From the NCBI GenBank assembly GCA_964498075.1, contig CAZCGA010000091.1:1-26821 (forward strand): a stretch of DNA of 26,821 bases, in the 5' to 3' direction. How positions within the stretch are numbered: the stretch's first letter is position 1; the number at the start of each line of letters is the position of its first letter. Shown in pieces: positions 1 to 7,627 of the stretch. This DNA comes from CAZCGA01 sp964498075. Its GTDB lineage: Bacteria; Desulfobacterota; Binatia; HRBIN30. Made by a program: the position numbers and the translations under genes. The notes beneath the pieces were generated by a model that saw only the letters and a program-made list of their open reading frames with translations, did not search any database and was not told the DNA's origin.

Positions 1-23
1 CACCGCCCCGCGCTAGGCTTGTC

Positions 24-76
24 GAAGGGTCTGCCTCGCGTTTATCGACAGTCTCATCCGGGAGAGGAGACCCTTC
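24..76. repeat. Inverted repeat with REP-like core near the window edge
   Basis: Positions 24-32 (GAAGGGTCT) and 68-76 (AGACCCTTC) are perfect 9-base inverted arms. The left arm is preceded by CTTGTCG, giving the CTTGTCGAAGGG core that recurs at 20468-20479. It looks like a decayed copy of the same dispersed palindromic family. No gene is visible in the 1-295 stretch downstream of the P450 gene. Confidence 0.5.
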
Positions 77-237
77 AAGATACGTCATCGCATTTGCGAA
101 CGGCAGCACTTAGTGATCACCTCGCACGTCCGCCTCGCGGCGCGGAGGGCAAGATGCGGGGTCGCGTCTGACGGCTTGATGCCGTTAACGAGCCGCTCGA
201 CCTTGAAGCCTTCATGCCGTCCGGCGCCTTCATCCGT

Positions 238-280
238 CCTCCGTGTTCTTGCTCGGTGCCCTCTGGGCCTCTGTGGTTGG
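238..280. repeat. Degenerate short-period repeat of CACAGAG type
   Basis: Read on the minus strand, this stretch is a run of imperfect units resembling CACAGAGG, CCAGAGGG, CACCGAG and CACGGAGG. Such drifting CACAGAGG strings are a familiar non-coding element in environmental bacterial genomes. It lies 16 bases beyond the P450 stop codon. The units vary in length and sequence, so it is not a CRISPR array. Confidence 0.4.
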
Positions 281-295
281 CTCGTCCCCTCCGCC

Positions 296-1564
296 TCACG
301 CGACGCGGGCCAGCTCCAGGCGGTGCGGGCCGCGGACGAGGAAGGAGTCGGCGTACTCGATGGTCGCGCTGCGCCGACGCAGGTGCGGTAGCTCGTCGAG
401 CAACGCGTCGAGCGCGATGCGCGCTTCCAACCTTGCCAGCGCCGCCCCAAGACAATAGTGCGCGCCCAGACCGAACCCGAGATGCCCGCTGGTGTCGCGG
501 GTGATGTCGAAGACGTCGGGGTTTGCAAACTGCGCTTCGTCACGGTTCGCTGAGCCCAGCAACGGCATGATGATCGCATTCGCCGGCAGCTTGGTACCTG
601 CCAACGTGACTTCCTCGCACGTCCGCCGGAAGAAGAACTGAATCGGGCCTTCGTAGCGCACGGTCTCCTCAACGAGGTTCGGCAACAGCGTGCGATCGTG
701 GCGCACCAGCGCCAGCTGATCGGGATGGTCGAGCAAAACGTTCACGGCGTTGCCGATCAGATTGGTGGTCGTCTCGTTGCCCGCGACCAGCAGCAGCAGA
801 CAGAACACGACCACCTCCATCGGCGTCAGCGTGCCGCCTTCTTCTTGCGCAACGATGAGCGTGGTGACCAGATCGTCGCCCGGAGCGCGCCGGCGCGCCT
901 CGATGATCGACAAGAGATAGTGACTGAACTCCCGGATGACCTCGACGTAGCCGGTTTCCGCGAACGAGCGGCCGCGCCCCGAGCCGGTGGCCTGCGAGAT
1001 CACCAGATCGGACCAGCGCTTGAAATCGCCGTGCCGTTCGGGCTCGACGCCGAGCATCTCCGCAATGATGACGGTGGGGACCGGGCCGGCGAGGTCGGCA
1101 ACCAGATCGAAGACGCCGCCGCCACGCAGCGTGGTCATGCACGTATCGACGACGGCGCGCACCCGTTCCTCATAAGACGCGATGCGCCGCGGCGTGAAAC
1201 CGCGGCTGACGATCTTGCGCATCACTTCGTGCTGCGGCGGATCGGTGGAGATGAGGTTGCGCGCCTGCACCATCTCCTCGGCCGTGAACGGCAAGGCGCT
1301 GGCGATGGCGAACATCCGCTCCGCCGTCTCCGGGTCGGCGGCCGCGTCGGGGCCGAGCTTGGAGGAGATGAACATCGTGCGCATGGCGTCGGAGGAGAAG
1401 AGCTCCGGATGGCTCAGGATGAAGCGCACGTCTTCATGCCGCGCCACCGCCCAGGCGCCGAGACCCTCGACGAAGTACACGGGGGCGTGCTGCCGCAGCG
1501 CCGCGTAGAACGGATACGGGTTGGCCCGCACTTCTTCGGAGAACGGGGTGTAGCGAATCTCCAT
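296..1564 (-). CDS. Cytochrome P450
   Basis: A 422-residue soluble bacterial P450, the normal length for class I enzymes that take electrons from a ferredoxin or flavodoxin. It should hydroxylate or otherwise oxidise a hydrophobic substrate in the cytoplasm. All family signatures are visible: the C-helix His112/Arg116 heme-propionate pair, the I-helix AGNETT at 261-266 for oxygen activation, the ExxR pair Glu300/Arg303, and the heme loop FGLGAHYCLG at 364-373 with Cys371 as thiolate ligand. The ATG at 1564 is supported by a GGAAGGGAG Shine-Dalgarno sequence just upstream. No redox partner is encoded next to it. The divergent neighbour is a GST-fold protein, which suggests a detoxification or degradation context, but the substrate cannot be read from the sequence. 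Fold and chemistry are near certain. Confidence 0.95.
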   Translation of the reverse strand: MEIRYTPFSEEVRANPYPFYAALRQHAPVYFVEGLGAWAVARHEDVRFILSHPELFSSDAMRTMFISSKLGPDAAADPETAERMFAIASALPFTAEEMVQARNLISTDPPQHEVMRKIVSRGFTPRRIASYEERVRAVVDTCMTTLRGGGVFDLVADLAGPVPTVIIAEMLGVEPERHGDFKRWSDLVISQATGSGRGRSFAETGYVEVIREFSHYLLSIIEARRRAPGDDLVTTLIVAQEEGGTLTPMEVVVFCLLLLVAGNETTTNLIGNAVNVLLDHPDQLALVRHDRTLLPNLVEETVRYEGPIQFFFRRTCEEVTLAGTKLPANAIIMPLLGSANRDEAQFANPDVFDITRDTSGHLGFGLGAHYCLGAALARLEARIALDALLDELPHLRRRSATIEYADSFLVRGPHRLELARVA

Positions 1565-1788
1565 GGCGACTCCCTTCCAATCGCTAAACGAGACGAAATC
1601 TACGGGCTCGCCGGTTCGGGTTCAAGAAGTACGAAAGTACCAGGGGCTCGTTGACACGGAAGCGGGTTGAAGGGCGCGTGAACTTGGCCCCGCTGCGGCG
1701 CCGCCGCTAGCAATGCCGGCGGTTCGCGGAAGCATCGACAACGACGCGAAAACAGGTTACGCGGAGCCAGTCGAGGGAGGATGCACCC

Positions 1789-2781
1789 ATGTCAAAGCTG
1801 TATCGCATCTTCGGAAATGAGCTGTCACCGTACTCCGTGAAGGTGCGCTCCTACTTTCGCTACAAGCAGATCCCGCACGAGTGGATCATCCGCAACGCGT
1901 CCAACGAAGAGGAGTTTCGCCAGCATGCGAAGCTGCCGTTGATCCCGTTGGTGGTGACGCCCGAGGGCACCGGCATCCAGGACTCGACGCCGCTCATCGA
2001 GCACTTCGAGACCCTCTACCCCGAGCCCTCGATTCACCCCGCCGATCCAACGCTCGCGTTCCTCTCGGCGCTCATCGAAGAGTACGGCGACGAGTGGGGC
2101 AACAAGCCCATGTTCCACTATCGCTGGTGGTATGAGCCCGACCAGAAGTCGGCGGCCGAGCGGCTGGCGCGCAGCATGATGCCGAGTGTGGATCTGCAGA
2201 GCGCCTGCGAGATGATCAAAGGGCGCATGATTCCGCGCCTCAAGTTCGTCGGTTCGTCGGCGGAAACGAAAGATCAGATCGAGGCGTCGTACAAGCGGCA
2301 GCTGACCCGGCTCAACGCGCACCTGGCGCGCCGCCGGTACCTGTTTGGCGAGCGCCCGGCATTCGCCGACTTCGGCATGTACGCGCAGCTCTACCAGTGC
2401 GCGACCGATCCGACGCCGACGGCCATCATGCGCGAGACGGCGCCGCACGTGGCGAAGTGGATCCAAGAGATGATCGGCCCGCGCGCCGAAGGCGAGTTCG
2501 ACACCTGGGAGGCCCTCAAGCCTACCCTGATGCCGTTTCTGAAGGAGGAGGTGGGTGGGATCTTCTTCCCGTGGACCTTGGCGAACGCCGCAGCGCTGGC
2601 TGCCGGGCAGAAGGAGTTCTCCATGACCCTCGGCGGCAAGCCGTTCTCGCAGGAGACGCAGAAGTACCACGCCAAGTCGCTGGCGGCGCTGCGGGCGCGC
2701 TACGCAGCCGTGGCCGACAAGAGCCGGCTCGATCCGATTCTGCAGGAGGCGGACTGCTACGCGCCGCTGCAAACAGCGTAG
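1789..2781 (+). CDS. Glutathione S-transferase-fold protein
   Basis: A 330-residue protein with an N-terminal thioredoxin-like GST domain (about residues 1-80) and an all-helical C-terminal domain. The cis-proline equivalent is Pro53 in LIPLVV, and the glutathione-contact motif is QDSTPLIEHF at 64-73. The C-terminal GST signature FGERPAFADFGMYAQL is at 186-201. The usual N-terminal catalytic Cys/Ser site reads SPYS at 13-16. It is about 100 residues longer than classical GSTs; residues 81-180 form a long helical insertion and the last 100 extend the tail, as in several uncharacterised bacterial GST-like families. The ATG at 1789 follows GAGGGAGG at 1773-1780. It is divergent from the P450, so joint function in processing an oxidised substrate is plausible. 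Catalytic activity with glutathione is not proven by the sequence. Confidence 0.85.
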   Translation: MSKLYRIFGNELSPYSVKVRSYFRYKQIPHEWIIRNASNEEEFRQHAKLPLIPLVVTPEGTGIQDSTPLIEHFETLYPEPSIHPADPTLAFLSALIEEYGDEWGNKPMFHYRWWYEPDQKSAAERLARSMMPSVDLQSACEMIKGRMIPRLKFVGSSAETKDQIEASYKRQLTRLNAHLARRRYLFGERPAFADFGMYAQLYQCATDPTPTAIMRETAPHVAKWIQEMIGPRAEGEFDTWEALKPTLMPFLKEEVGGIFFPWTLANAAALAAGQKEFSMTLGGKPFSQETQKYHAKSLAALRARYAAVADKSRLDPILQEADCYAPLQTA

Positions 2782-2804
2782 ATCGGGTCGGGGAGACGCG
2801 ACGG

Positions 2805-2909
2805 ATGGGACGCAAGATTCTCTTCATCACCACCGACCAGCAACGCTACGACTCACTCGGCTGCAACGGCGGCACGATGATCAACGCGTCGGTGTGCGGC
2901 TGCCGGTGA
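2805..2909 (+). pseudogene. 5' remnant of a sulfatase/alkaline-phosphatase-superfamily gene
   Basis: Only 34 codons remain. The first 23 residues carry the unmistakable opening of a type I sulfatase-like hydrolase: a beta strand ILFITTDQQ with the Asp that binds the active-site metal, then RYDSLGCNGG. After that the reading frame runs into unrelated residues and a TGA at 2907. The formylglycine motif (C/S-x-P-x-R), the rest of the metal site and some 400 residues are absent, and I cannot find them in the next 100 bases in any frame. The fragment starts 23 bases after the GST stop codon, so the intact gene was probably the second gene of that operon. I read it as a deletion remnant. Confidence 0.7.
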
Positions 2910-2936
2910 ACCTTGCGGACCTTGCGGGCACCTGAT

Positions 2937-2965
2937 TTGACAGCCCCAGGTGATTACTCTAGCGT
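2937..2965 (+). promoter_or_regulatory. Candidate promoter for the tat genes
   Basis: A perfect -35 hexamer TTGACA at 2937-2942 is followed 17 bases later by TAGCGT at 2960-2965, which matches the -10 consensus at only three positions. A start site near 2972 would leave a very short leader before the ATG at 2989 and would exclude the GTG at 2950. It is weak evidence on its own. Confidence 0.3.
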
Positions 2966-2988
2966 TGGCCGCGATCGCTGACGCACTC

Positions 2989-3297
2989 ATGTTTGGCATC
3001 GGCACCCCGGAACTGCTCGTCATCTTGGTCGTCGCCTTGGTTGTGCTCGGACCGAAACGGTTGCCCGAAGTCGCGCGCGCCCTGGGGAAAGGATTGGCCG
3101 AGCTGCGCCGCGCCACCAGCGGGCTCACGGACGAGCTGAACAACGCGCGGACGATGTTGGAAGAAGAAGCCCGCGCCGCGGCGCAGAAGCGTCCGGCAGC
3201 CAAGCCGGCCGAGAATGCCGTCGCCGCGACTGCGCAGCCGCCCGCGGCTGCGGAGCCGGTCGCGGAGAAGAAGGACCATGTCCAGCCGGAGCGGTGA
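2989..3297 (+). CDS. tatA: Twin-arginine translocase subunit TatA/TatB family
   Basis: A 102-residue membrane protein that, with TatC, exports folded proteins carrying twin-arginine signals. It has the canonical layout: a short N-terminal MFGIGTPE, one transmembrane helix at about 8-20, a Gly-Pro hinge at 21-22, and an amphipathic helix beginning KRLPEVARALGKG. A charged, Ala/Pro-rich C-terminal tail follows. The hinge reads LGPKRLP rather than the FGPKRLP usual for TatA, and Glu8 at the start of the helix is TatB-like, so A versus B cannot be settled; it may serve both roles. I chose the ATG at 2989 because the family begins MFGIG; an in-frame GTG at 2950 would add 13 hydrophobic residues not seen in the family. 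Its stop codon overlaps the tatC start, giving translational coupling. Confidence 0.9.
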   Translation: MFGIGTPELLVILVVALVVLGPKRLPEVARALGKGLAELRRATSGLTDELNNARTMLEEEARAAAQKRPAAKPAENAVAATAQPPAAAEPVAEKKDHVQPER

Positions 3298-4064
3298 TGG
3301 TCGACCTCAAGATGCCCCTGACGGCGCACCTCGAAGAGCTGCGCTGGCGTCTCATCAAAGCGCTCGCCGCGGTCGCGGTTGGCTTCAGCGCTTGTTACAA
3401 CTTCGCTGACTGGCTGTTCGAGTTCCTCACCCGCCCGCTGCTGGCGCTGAACGCCGGCAGCGGCGCAGAATCGGACGTCGTGCATCTCATCGGCACCGGC
3501 GTGGTGGAAGCGTTCTTCACCAAGCTCAAGGTGTCACTGATCGCCGCCCTCTTCCTCACCAGCCCGATCCTCCTCTACCAGATCTGGCAGTTCGTGGCGC
3601 CGGGCCTGTACGACACCGAGAAGCGGTACGCGCGCCCGTTCGTGTTCTTCGGCACCTTCTTTTTCCTCGCCGGGGCGTGGTTCTGTTACACGATGGTGCT
3701 GCCGGTAGGCTATCGCTTCTTCATGGAGCAGTACGCCACCATCCGCGTGAGTCCGGAGATCCGTATCAGCGAGTACCTGTCGTTCACGGCGCGCATGCTG
3801 CTCGCGTTCGGTGTGGTCTTCGAGCTGCCGGTGATCACGTTCTTCCTGGCGCGCCTCGGCGTGGTCACCCACACCATGATGCTGGGATCGGTGCGCTACG
3901 CCATCCTCATCATCTTCATCGTCGCGGCGGTGCTGACACCCGGCCCCGACGTCGCCTCGCAGCTGCTCATGGCCGGCCCGCTGCTCCTGCTCTACGCGCT
4001 CAGCATCGGTGTGGCCTACGTGTTCGGCAAGCCGCGAGCAGAAGAGGGGGCGGCCGGATCGTGA
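3297..4064 (+). CDS. tatC: Sec-independent protein translocase TatC
   Basis: The polytopic receptor of the Tat pathway, which binds the twin-arginine signal peptide in the inner membrane. Counting from the GTG at 3294, about six membrane spans are visible (roughly 20-42, 75-95, 115-138, 161-186, 200-215 and 222-245). The conserved N-terminal HLEELR (12-17), which contacts the signal peptide, is present, as are SPILLYQIWQFVAPGLY before span 3 and the AVLTPGPDVASQ loop before span 6. Length (255-256 residues) is normal. The start is either the ATG at 3297, sharing its A with the upstream TGA, or the GTG at 3294 in a four-base GTGA overlap; both give coupled translation with tatA. No second TatA/B homologue is in the window. 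Confidence 0.96.
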   Translation: MVDLKMPLTAHLEELRWRLIKALAAVAVGFSACYNFADWLFEFLTRPLLALNAGSGAESDVVHLIGTGVVEAFFTKLKVSLIAALFLTSPILLYQIWQFVAPGLYDTEKRYARPFVFFGTFFFLAGAWFCYTMVLPVGYRFFMEQYATIRVSPEIRISEYLSFTARMLLAFGVVFELPVITFFLARLGVVTHTMMLGSVRYAILIIFIVAAVLTPGPDVASQLLMAGPLLLLYALSIGVAYVFGKPRAEEGAAGS

Positions 4065-4082
4065 GCCGAGGCCAAGGGCTGC

Positions 4083-4104
4083 CAGGTATGTGCGCACTTA
4101 CCTG
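4083..4104. promoter_or_regulatory. 22-base near-perfect palindrome downstream of tatC
   Basis: The site reads CAGGTA, one base, GTGCGCAC, one base, TACCTG. Twenty of its 22 bases are symmetric. It lies 18 bases after the tatC stop codon and about 120 bases before the next start codon. It has no T-run and almost no loop, which fits a protein-binding dyad or a dispersed palindromic repeat better than an intrinsic terminator. Confidence 0.5.
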
Positions 4105-4220
4105 ACGCAGATCGTCCTTCGAGGTACAAATTTGCGTACTTCAGTCTCGCGTCGGCCGGAAAAAGGGCCGTCACATAAGGGCCGCTTCGGCGGAATGCCA
4201 CTTGCCCTTGCGGCCGGGCC

Positions 4221-6608
4221 ATGCGCTGGAGACTTCCGCGATTGCTGGCGATGCGAGGGCGAGTGGTGCAGTTGTGTCTTGGGTGGCCGAGCCTGTACCT
4301 CGCGGTTGCCGCTGGGATTCTGACCGCCGCACACAGTGCCAGCGGCGCACCGAACCTGATCATTAGCACGGCACCGCCGCCTCCGATGGGCCAGTGCAGC
4401 ATCACCACGGCGACGACGTGCGCGCTCGATTCGCAGTGCCCCGTCGGCGAAACCTGCGTAGTGGTGTTTCCCCGACCGATTACCTGGAACGTCATTGGCT
4501 TGGACAGCAACAAACCGACGGTTCAGGGACCGGACACGTTCCTCGTTGGAGCACGGGTGTGCAATACCGGAGACACGGCCGCGACCAACGTGGCCTCCGC
4601 TTTCGTCTGGGACAGTGCCAACACCTTCATCAATTTGGTGGGCGGGAGTCCAACGACGTTCACTCTCGCGTCTCTGGCTGCCGGTGCTTGCACGGACTTC
4701 TTCTACAACGTCATCGTTACCCGAGACAGTGCGGCTTGGGATACCGCGCGCCGCTTCCACATCACAGCGACCGCCGACGGGCTCGGGACGATCAGTACGC
4801 TGACCCCCCGCGAGCTATACGTGGAAAAGCTGGTCTCGCAGAACCGTAACGGGACGCAGTGCATCGCCTCATCCGGATGCGGCGGAGCGACCAACGCACC
4901 GTACTGCAGTTTGCCGACGTGTAGCGGGGGGCTGACAGTTTCACTGGGGAGCACGTTTACCATCCAGTTCGGGTCGTTTACGGCAACGGGTGGATACGAG
5001 CAGCTGTCGGCCTTTGCCAACTTCCCGAACACCATGTTCGAGATCCTCTCGGTGTCGGCGACCTACAATGAGCCCACCGGGGGAACCAACGACACTGTAT
5101 ACGCAGACGCCTGTGGCTGGAACAACGACCCGACGGACGCCCATTACAAGGAGGGGAGCGGCGGCAATCCCGGCTGCAATCAGCCGGACAACTACTCGAG
5201 CGGGAAGGCGGGCGGCGACCCGATCGTCACCACCTACACACTCAAAGCCCTCGCGCTTGGGAGCGCCACGGTCTCCGAGCTCATCTACGACTTCTCCGGC
5301 TCGAGCTACCACTACAACAATGACTTGGGTCTGGGCACCAACACGATCGTCATCACCGTGGTCGACGCCACCCCTACACCGACAGGGACACCAACGAATA
5401 CCCCGACACCGACACCCACCGAAACCGCGACGGCCACGCCGACTAATACCGCCACACCCTCCCTCACGGCCACGCAGACCCCAACCGCTACCACGACGCC
5501 AACCAACACCGCCACGGTCGCGGCAACCATGACACCGACTCAGACGCCGACGGCAACTGCCCCGGCGACGGCGACACCCACACTCACGCCAACGGAGACG
5601 CCGACGGAAACCGCCACGCTGGCCGCGACGGCGACGCCAACCGAGACCGCCACGGCCACTGAAACCACCGTCCCGACTCAGACGCCGACGCCCACTGCAA
5701 CTACCCCGGCGACGGCGACGCCTACGGACACTGTCACTGCCACGGCGACCATGACAGCGACTCAGACGCCCACGGTCCCCCCGACCGCAACACCCACCCT
5801 GACCCCGACGGAGACGAGCACGGCAACCCAAACGTCGACGGCGACGAACACCAGCACGGCCTCGGCGACCCGGACACCGACCGAGAGCCCGACGCCGTCA
5901 CCCACAGAGACGCCGGTGACGACGCCGGCCTCCGCCTGTCAGGTGAGCGACCTCATCCCCGGCTACTGCCACACCACCGTCAACGACTGCATCCAGGAAT
6001 GGTGTACGAGCGGGGGCTCGGCGCGGCTCGTCAACGGCATCCCGGTAGCGCGAATCGAATGCAACGACGACGACCCGACGTGCGACTTCGGAGCAGCCGC
6101 GGGCGACGCCATGTGCACGTTCCGCATCGCCATGTGCTTCAACGTCACGGAAACCCGGATTCCCTGCGTCTCCAGCGGTGCGGTTGAGGAGGTCGAGCTG
6201 TATCATCCGAGCCCACGCCAGTATCGCGATCCCATCGAAGTTGAGAACCGCTTGGCGCTGGAGACAGCACTGGCGAGCGTCGGCGGAATGCAGCGCGGCG
6301 TCTGCAAGAACAAGGGACCGCAGCGCGGCCAGTACTGTCAGCGTCACAGTGACTGCGACACGGCACCGGGCAGCCGCGACGGCTCATGCCGGGGACACTT
6401 CGCGGCCTTCATCGGTCCGCTCGCCACGGCCAACACCTGCACGACGTACGCCGAGATCAAGGTTCCGTTGCGGCACATCTCGTGGGGTTTCCGCAGCCGC
6501 CGGTACCGACTGCGGATCTCCGTCCGTTCTCCCCGAGATCCCGTGACCGGCAAGCGCCCGATGCGCGACGGGGACCTGCTCGATCTCGTCTGCCAGCCAA
6601 AGCCCTGA
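4221..6608 (+). CDS. Secreted multidomain protein with Thr/Pro linker and Cys-rich C-terminal module
   Basis: A 795-residue exported protein of unknown function. A basic N-terminus and hydrophobic segment ending near HSASGAPN form a signal peptide; the ATG at 4251 is an alternative start giving a shorter n-region. Near residues 55-75 is a C-x-LDSQCPVGETC motif of the small disulfide type common in deltaproteobacterial surface proteins. Two beta-rich regions follow, one resembling the CARDB/DUF11 immunoglobulin fold (VGARVCNTGDTAATN, about 110-200), then a cohesin-like stretch (about 235-380). A linker of TPT/TAT repeats spans about 382-570. The last 225 residues contain paired cysteines, CTFRIAMCFNV and HSDCDTAPGSRDGSC, and end DLVCQPKP; this module is a family I cannot name. 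The linker would make a rigid, possibly O-glycosylated stalk. It stands alone, convergent with the next gene. Confidence 0.8.
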   Translation: MRWRLPRLLAMRGRVVQLCLGWPSLYLAVAAGILTAAHSASGAPNLIISTAPPPPMGQCSITTATTCALDSQCPVGETCVVVFPRPITWNVIGLDSNKPTVQGPDTFLVGARVCNTGDTAATNVASAFVWDSANTFINLVGGSPTTFTLASLAAGACTDFFYNVIVTRDSAAWDTARRFHITATADGLGTISTLTPRELYVEKLVSQNRNGTQCIASSGCGGATNAPYCSLPTCSGGLTVSLGSTFTIQFGSFTATGGYEQLSAFANFPNTMFEILSVSATYNEPTGGTNDTVYADACGWNNDPTDAHYKEGSGGNPGCNQPDNYSSGKAGGDPIVTTYTLKALALGSATVSELIYDFSGSSYHYNNDLGLGTNTIVITVVDATPTPTGTPTNTPTPTPTETATATPTNTATPSLTATQTPTATTTPTNTATVAATMTPTQTPTATAPATATPTLTPTETPTETATLAATATPTETATATETTVPTQTPTPTATTPATATPTDTVTATATMTATQTPTVPPTATPTLTPTETSTATQTSTATNTSTASATRTPTESPTPSPTETPVTTPASACQVSDLIPGYCHTTVNDCIQEWCTSGGSARLVNGIPVARIECNDDDPTCDFGAAAGDAMCTFRIAMCFNVTETRIPCVSSGAVEEVELYHPSPRQYRDPIEVENRLALETALASVGGMQRGVCKNKGPQRGQYCQRHSDCDTAPGSRDGSCRGHFAAFIGPLATANTCTTYAEIKVPLRHISWGFRSRRYRLRISVRSPRDPVTGKRPMRDGDLLDLVCQPKP

Positions 6609-6624
6609 ACGAAAACCGCGGGCG

Positions 6625-6638
6625 GGCGGCGCGCCGCC
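6625..6638. terminator. GC-rich palindrome between convergent genes
   Basis: GGCGGCG followed directly by CGCCGCC is a perfect 14-base palindrome in the 31-base gap between two convergent stop codons (6608 and 6640). The position suits a bidirectional transcription stop, but there is no loop and no U-tract, so Rho-independent function is doubtful. Confidence 0.3.
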
Positions 6639-6639
6639 T

Positions 6640-6954
6640 TCACGCGTCGCGCCGCTCGCCAATCTCGCGCATCAACCAGTCGTCAATCTCGATCGGCGGC
6701 GCCTCGACTTCCGGACATTCGATTTGCCTTTGCAGATCGCAGAGAACCGCGCGTGCAACGGGAAGAAAATCCTCGACGACGAGGAGGACGATGATCGCCG
6801 TGTGCCGGTCCACCGTACGGACGATGCCGACCTCTTCGTACGACTCGAACAGGAACTTCACCAACGCGATGTCCGCCGGCGCGATACGCAAATAGAGCGG
6901 ATGGATCGCGGTGTTGGCCGAAGACTTCTGGCTCTTACTTGTCTCACGCTCCAC
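6640..6954 (-). CDS. Small DUF4911-like protein
   Basis: A 104-residue soluble protein. The central part, LYLRIAPADIALVKFLFESYEEVGIVRTVDRHTA.. IIVLLVVEDF, matches the general pattern of DUF4911 proteins: a beta strand, a helix carrying FLFESYEG-like residues, then two strands and a second helix, an ACT-like alpha/beta arrangement. Its function is unknown in the family. The start is a GTG at 6954, only three bases after the upstream stop codon at 6958, and GGAG eight bases before it comes from a 14-base tandem duplication (6944-6971). It is the last gene of a minus-strand group with the DUF218-like and GT-C-like genes. Family assignment is by eye and moderately sure. Confidence 0.65.
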   Translation of the reverse strand: MERETSKSQKSSANTAIHPLYLRIAPADIALVKFLFESYEEVGIVRTVDRHTAIIVLLVVEDFLPVARAVLCDLQRQIECPEVEAPPIEIDDWLMREIGERRDA

Positions 6955-6971
6955 GCTTCACGCTCCACGCT
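6944..6971. repeat. Perfect 14-base tandem duplication at a gene junction
   Basis: TCACGCTCCACGCT is repeated exactly at 6944-6957 and 6958-6971. On the minus strand one copy encodes the last residues and stop codon of the DUF218-like gene and supplies a GGAG, and the other supplies the GTG start of the DUF4911-like gene. Confidence 0.85.
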
Positions 6972-7611
6972 GGTGCAACCGCCAGCGGTCGATGAGCAGG
7001 AAGTTCAGCAGCTTCCCATATTCGATGACGACCCGCCGGATCAAGGCGCGATGATGCCACCAGGTGTCGGCCGCAAACGGATCGTAGCGCGACGGGCAGA
7101 CGGCGATCTGCAACGCGGACCCCGCGACGGTCCGGAAGGTCACGCGGGCCCGGCGCGAGTGCGCCTTCGACGTTACCAGGAGAATCGAATGGATGTGCTG
7201 CGCCTGCAGGTAGGCGGCCAGTGCTTCGATTTCGGCGACGGTGCTGGCGATCGCGACGGGCATCACTGCGATGGCATCGGCGGGTACCCCGAGCTGCTCG
7301 GCAATCGCCAGATTCTGTTCGTGGTGCTCGGGCAGGTCGCCGCCGCGGGCGCGCAGCGCCGCCAAGCCGGGCAGCGGCCCCTCACGCGTCAGGACGATCC
7401 GCGGCGCCATGTGGGCCTGATAGAGATCGACCGCTTCCAGGATCCGGTCGGGCAACGATCCGGAGAGCACGACGATCGCGTCGGCCGGATGCGGCTCGTC
7501 GCCCGCGATCAAAGCGGTGCCGATCGCTACCAGCAACGGCCGCCGCGCGGCGTACGCCAGCACGGCCGCGCCGATCACTGCAACAAGTCCCCACACGAGT
7601 TTGCGCCGCAC
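6958..7611 (-). CDS. DUF218/YdcF-SanA-ElyC-like membrane-anchored protein
   Basis: A 217-residue protein with one N-terminal membrane helix (about 5-35) and a DUF218 Rossmann-like domain. The family landmarks are ADAIVVLSG at 43-51, an Arg-containing helix after it (DRILEAVDLYQ), a ST-x2-E element at 123-127 and LVTSKAHSRRA at 145-155. Members such as SanA and ElyC act at the envelope, in vancomycin sensitivity and peptidoglycan-precursor handling, but their biochemistry is unsettled. I chose the GTG at 7611, 16 bases after the preceding stop codon; a longer frame reaches an ATG at 7689 but would add 26 residues lacking family character and overlap the upstream gene by 62 bases. It sits between the GT-C-like and DUF4911-like genes, all probably one transcript. 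Confidence 0.8.
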   Translation of the reverse strand: MRRKLVWGLVAVIGAAVLAYAARRPLLVAIGTALIAGDEPHPADAIVVLSGSLPDRILEAVDLYQAHMAPRIVLTREGPLPGLAALRARGGDLPEHHEQNLAIAEQLGVPADAIAVMPVAIASTVAEIEALAAYLQAQHIHSILLVTSKAHSRRARVTFRTVAGSALQIAVCPSRYDPFAADTWWHHRALIRRVVIEYGKLLNFLLIDRWRLHQRGA

Positions 7612-7627
7612 GCCGATGCCGCCCGCG

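Noticed and set aside
238..280. Possible CRISPR remnant
   Set aside because: The units are only 8-12 bases, imperfect and without unique spacers; no cas genes are nearby.
698..1654. Long open frame on the plus strand opposite the P450 gene
   Set aside because: Its translation is Arg/Asp/His-rich without motifs, and it is the high-GC antisense of a gene with every P450 signature.
1651..1679. TTGACA in the P450/GST divergent gap as a promoter
   Set aside because: The position 17 bases on reads GCGCGT, with no acceptable -10 hexamer within 16-18 bases.
4120..4220. Possible riboswitch or structured leader before the secreted-protein gene
   Set aside because: Several GGCC segments can pair, but I could not find the conserved core of c-di-GMP, cobalamin or other riboswitches I know.
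5369..5930. Possible phase-variable or CRISPR-like tandem repeat
   Set aside because: The repetition is at the level of TPT/TAT codons with drifting DNA. No exact unit, no spacers, and the frame is kept throughout.
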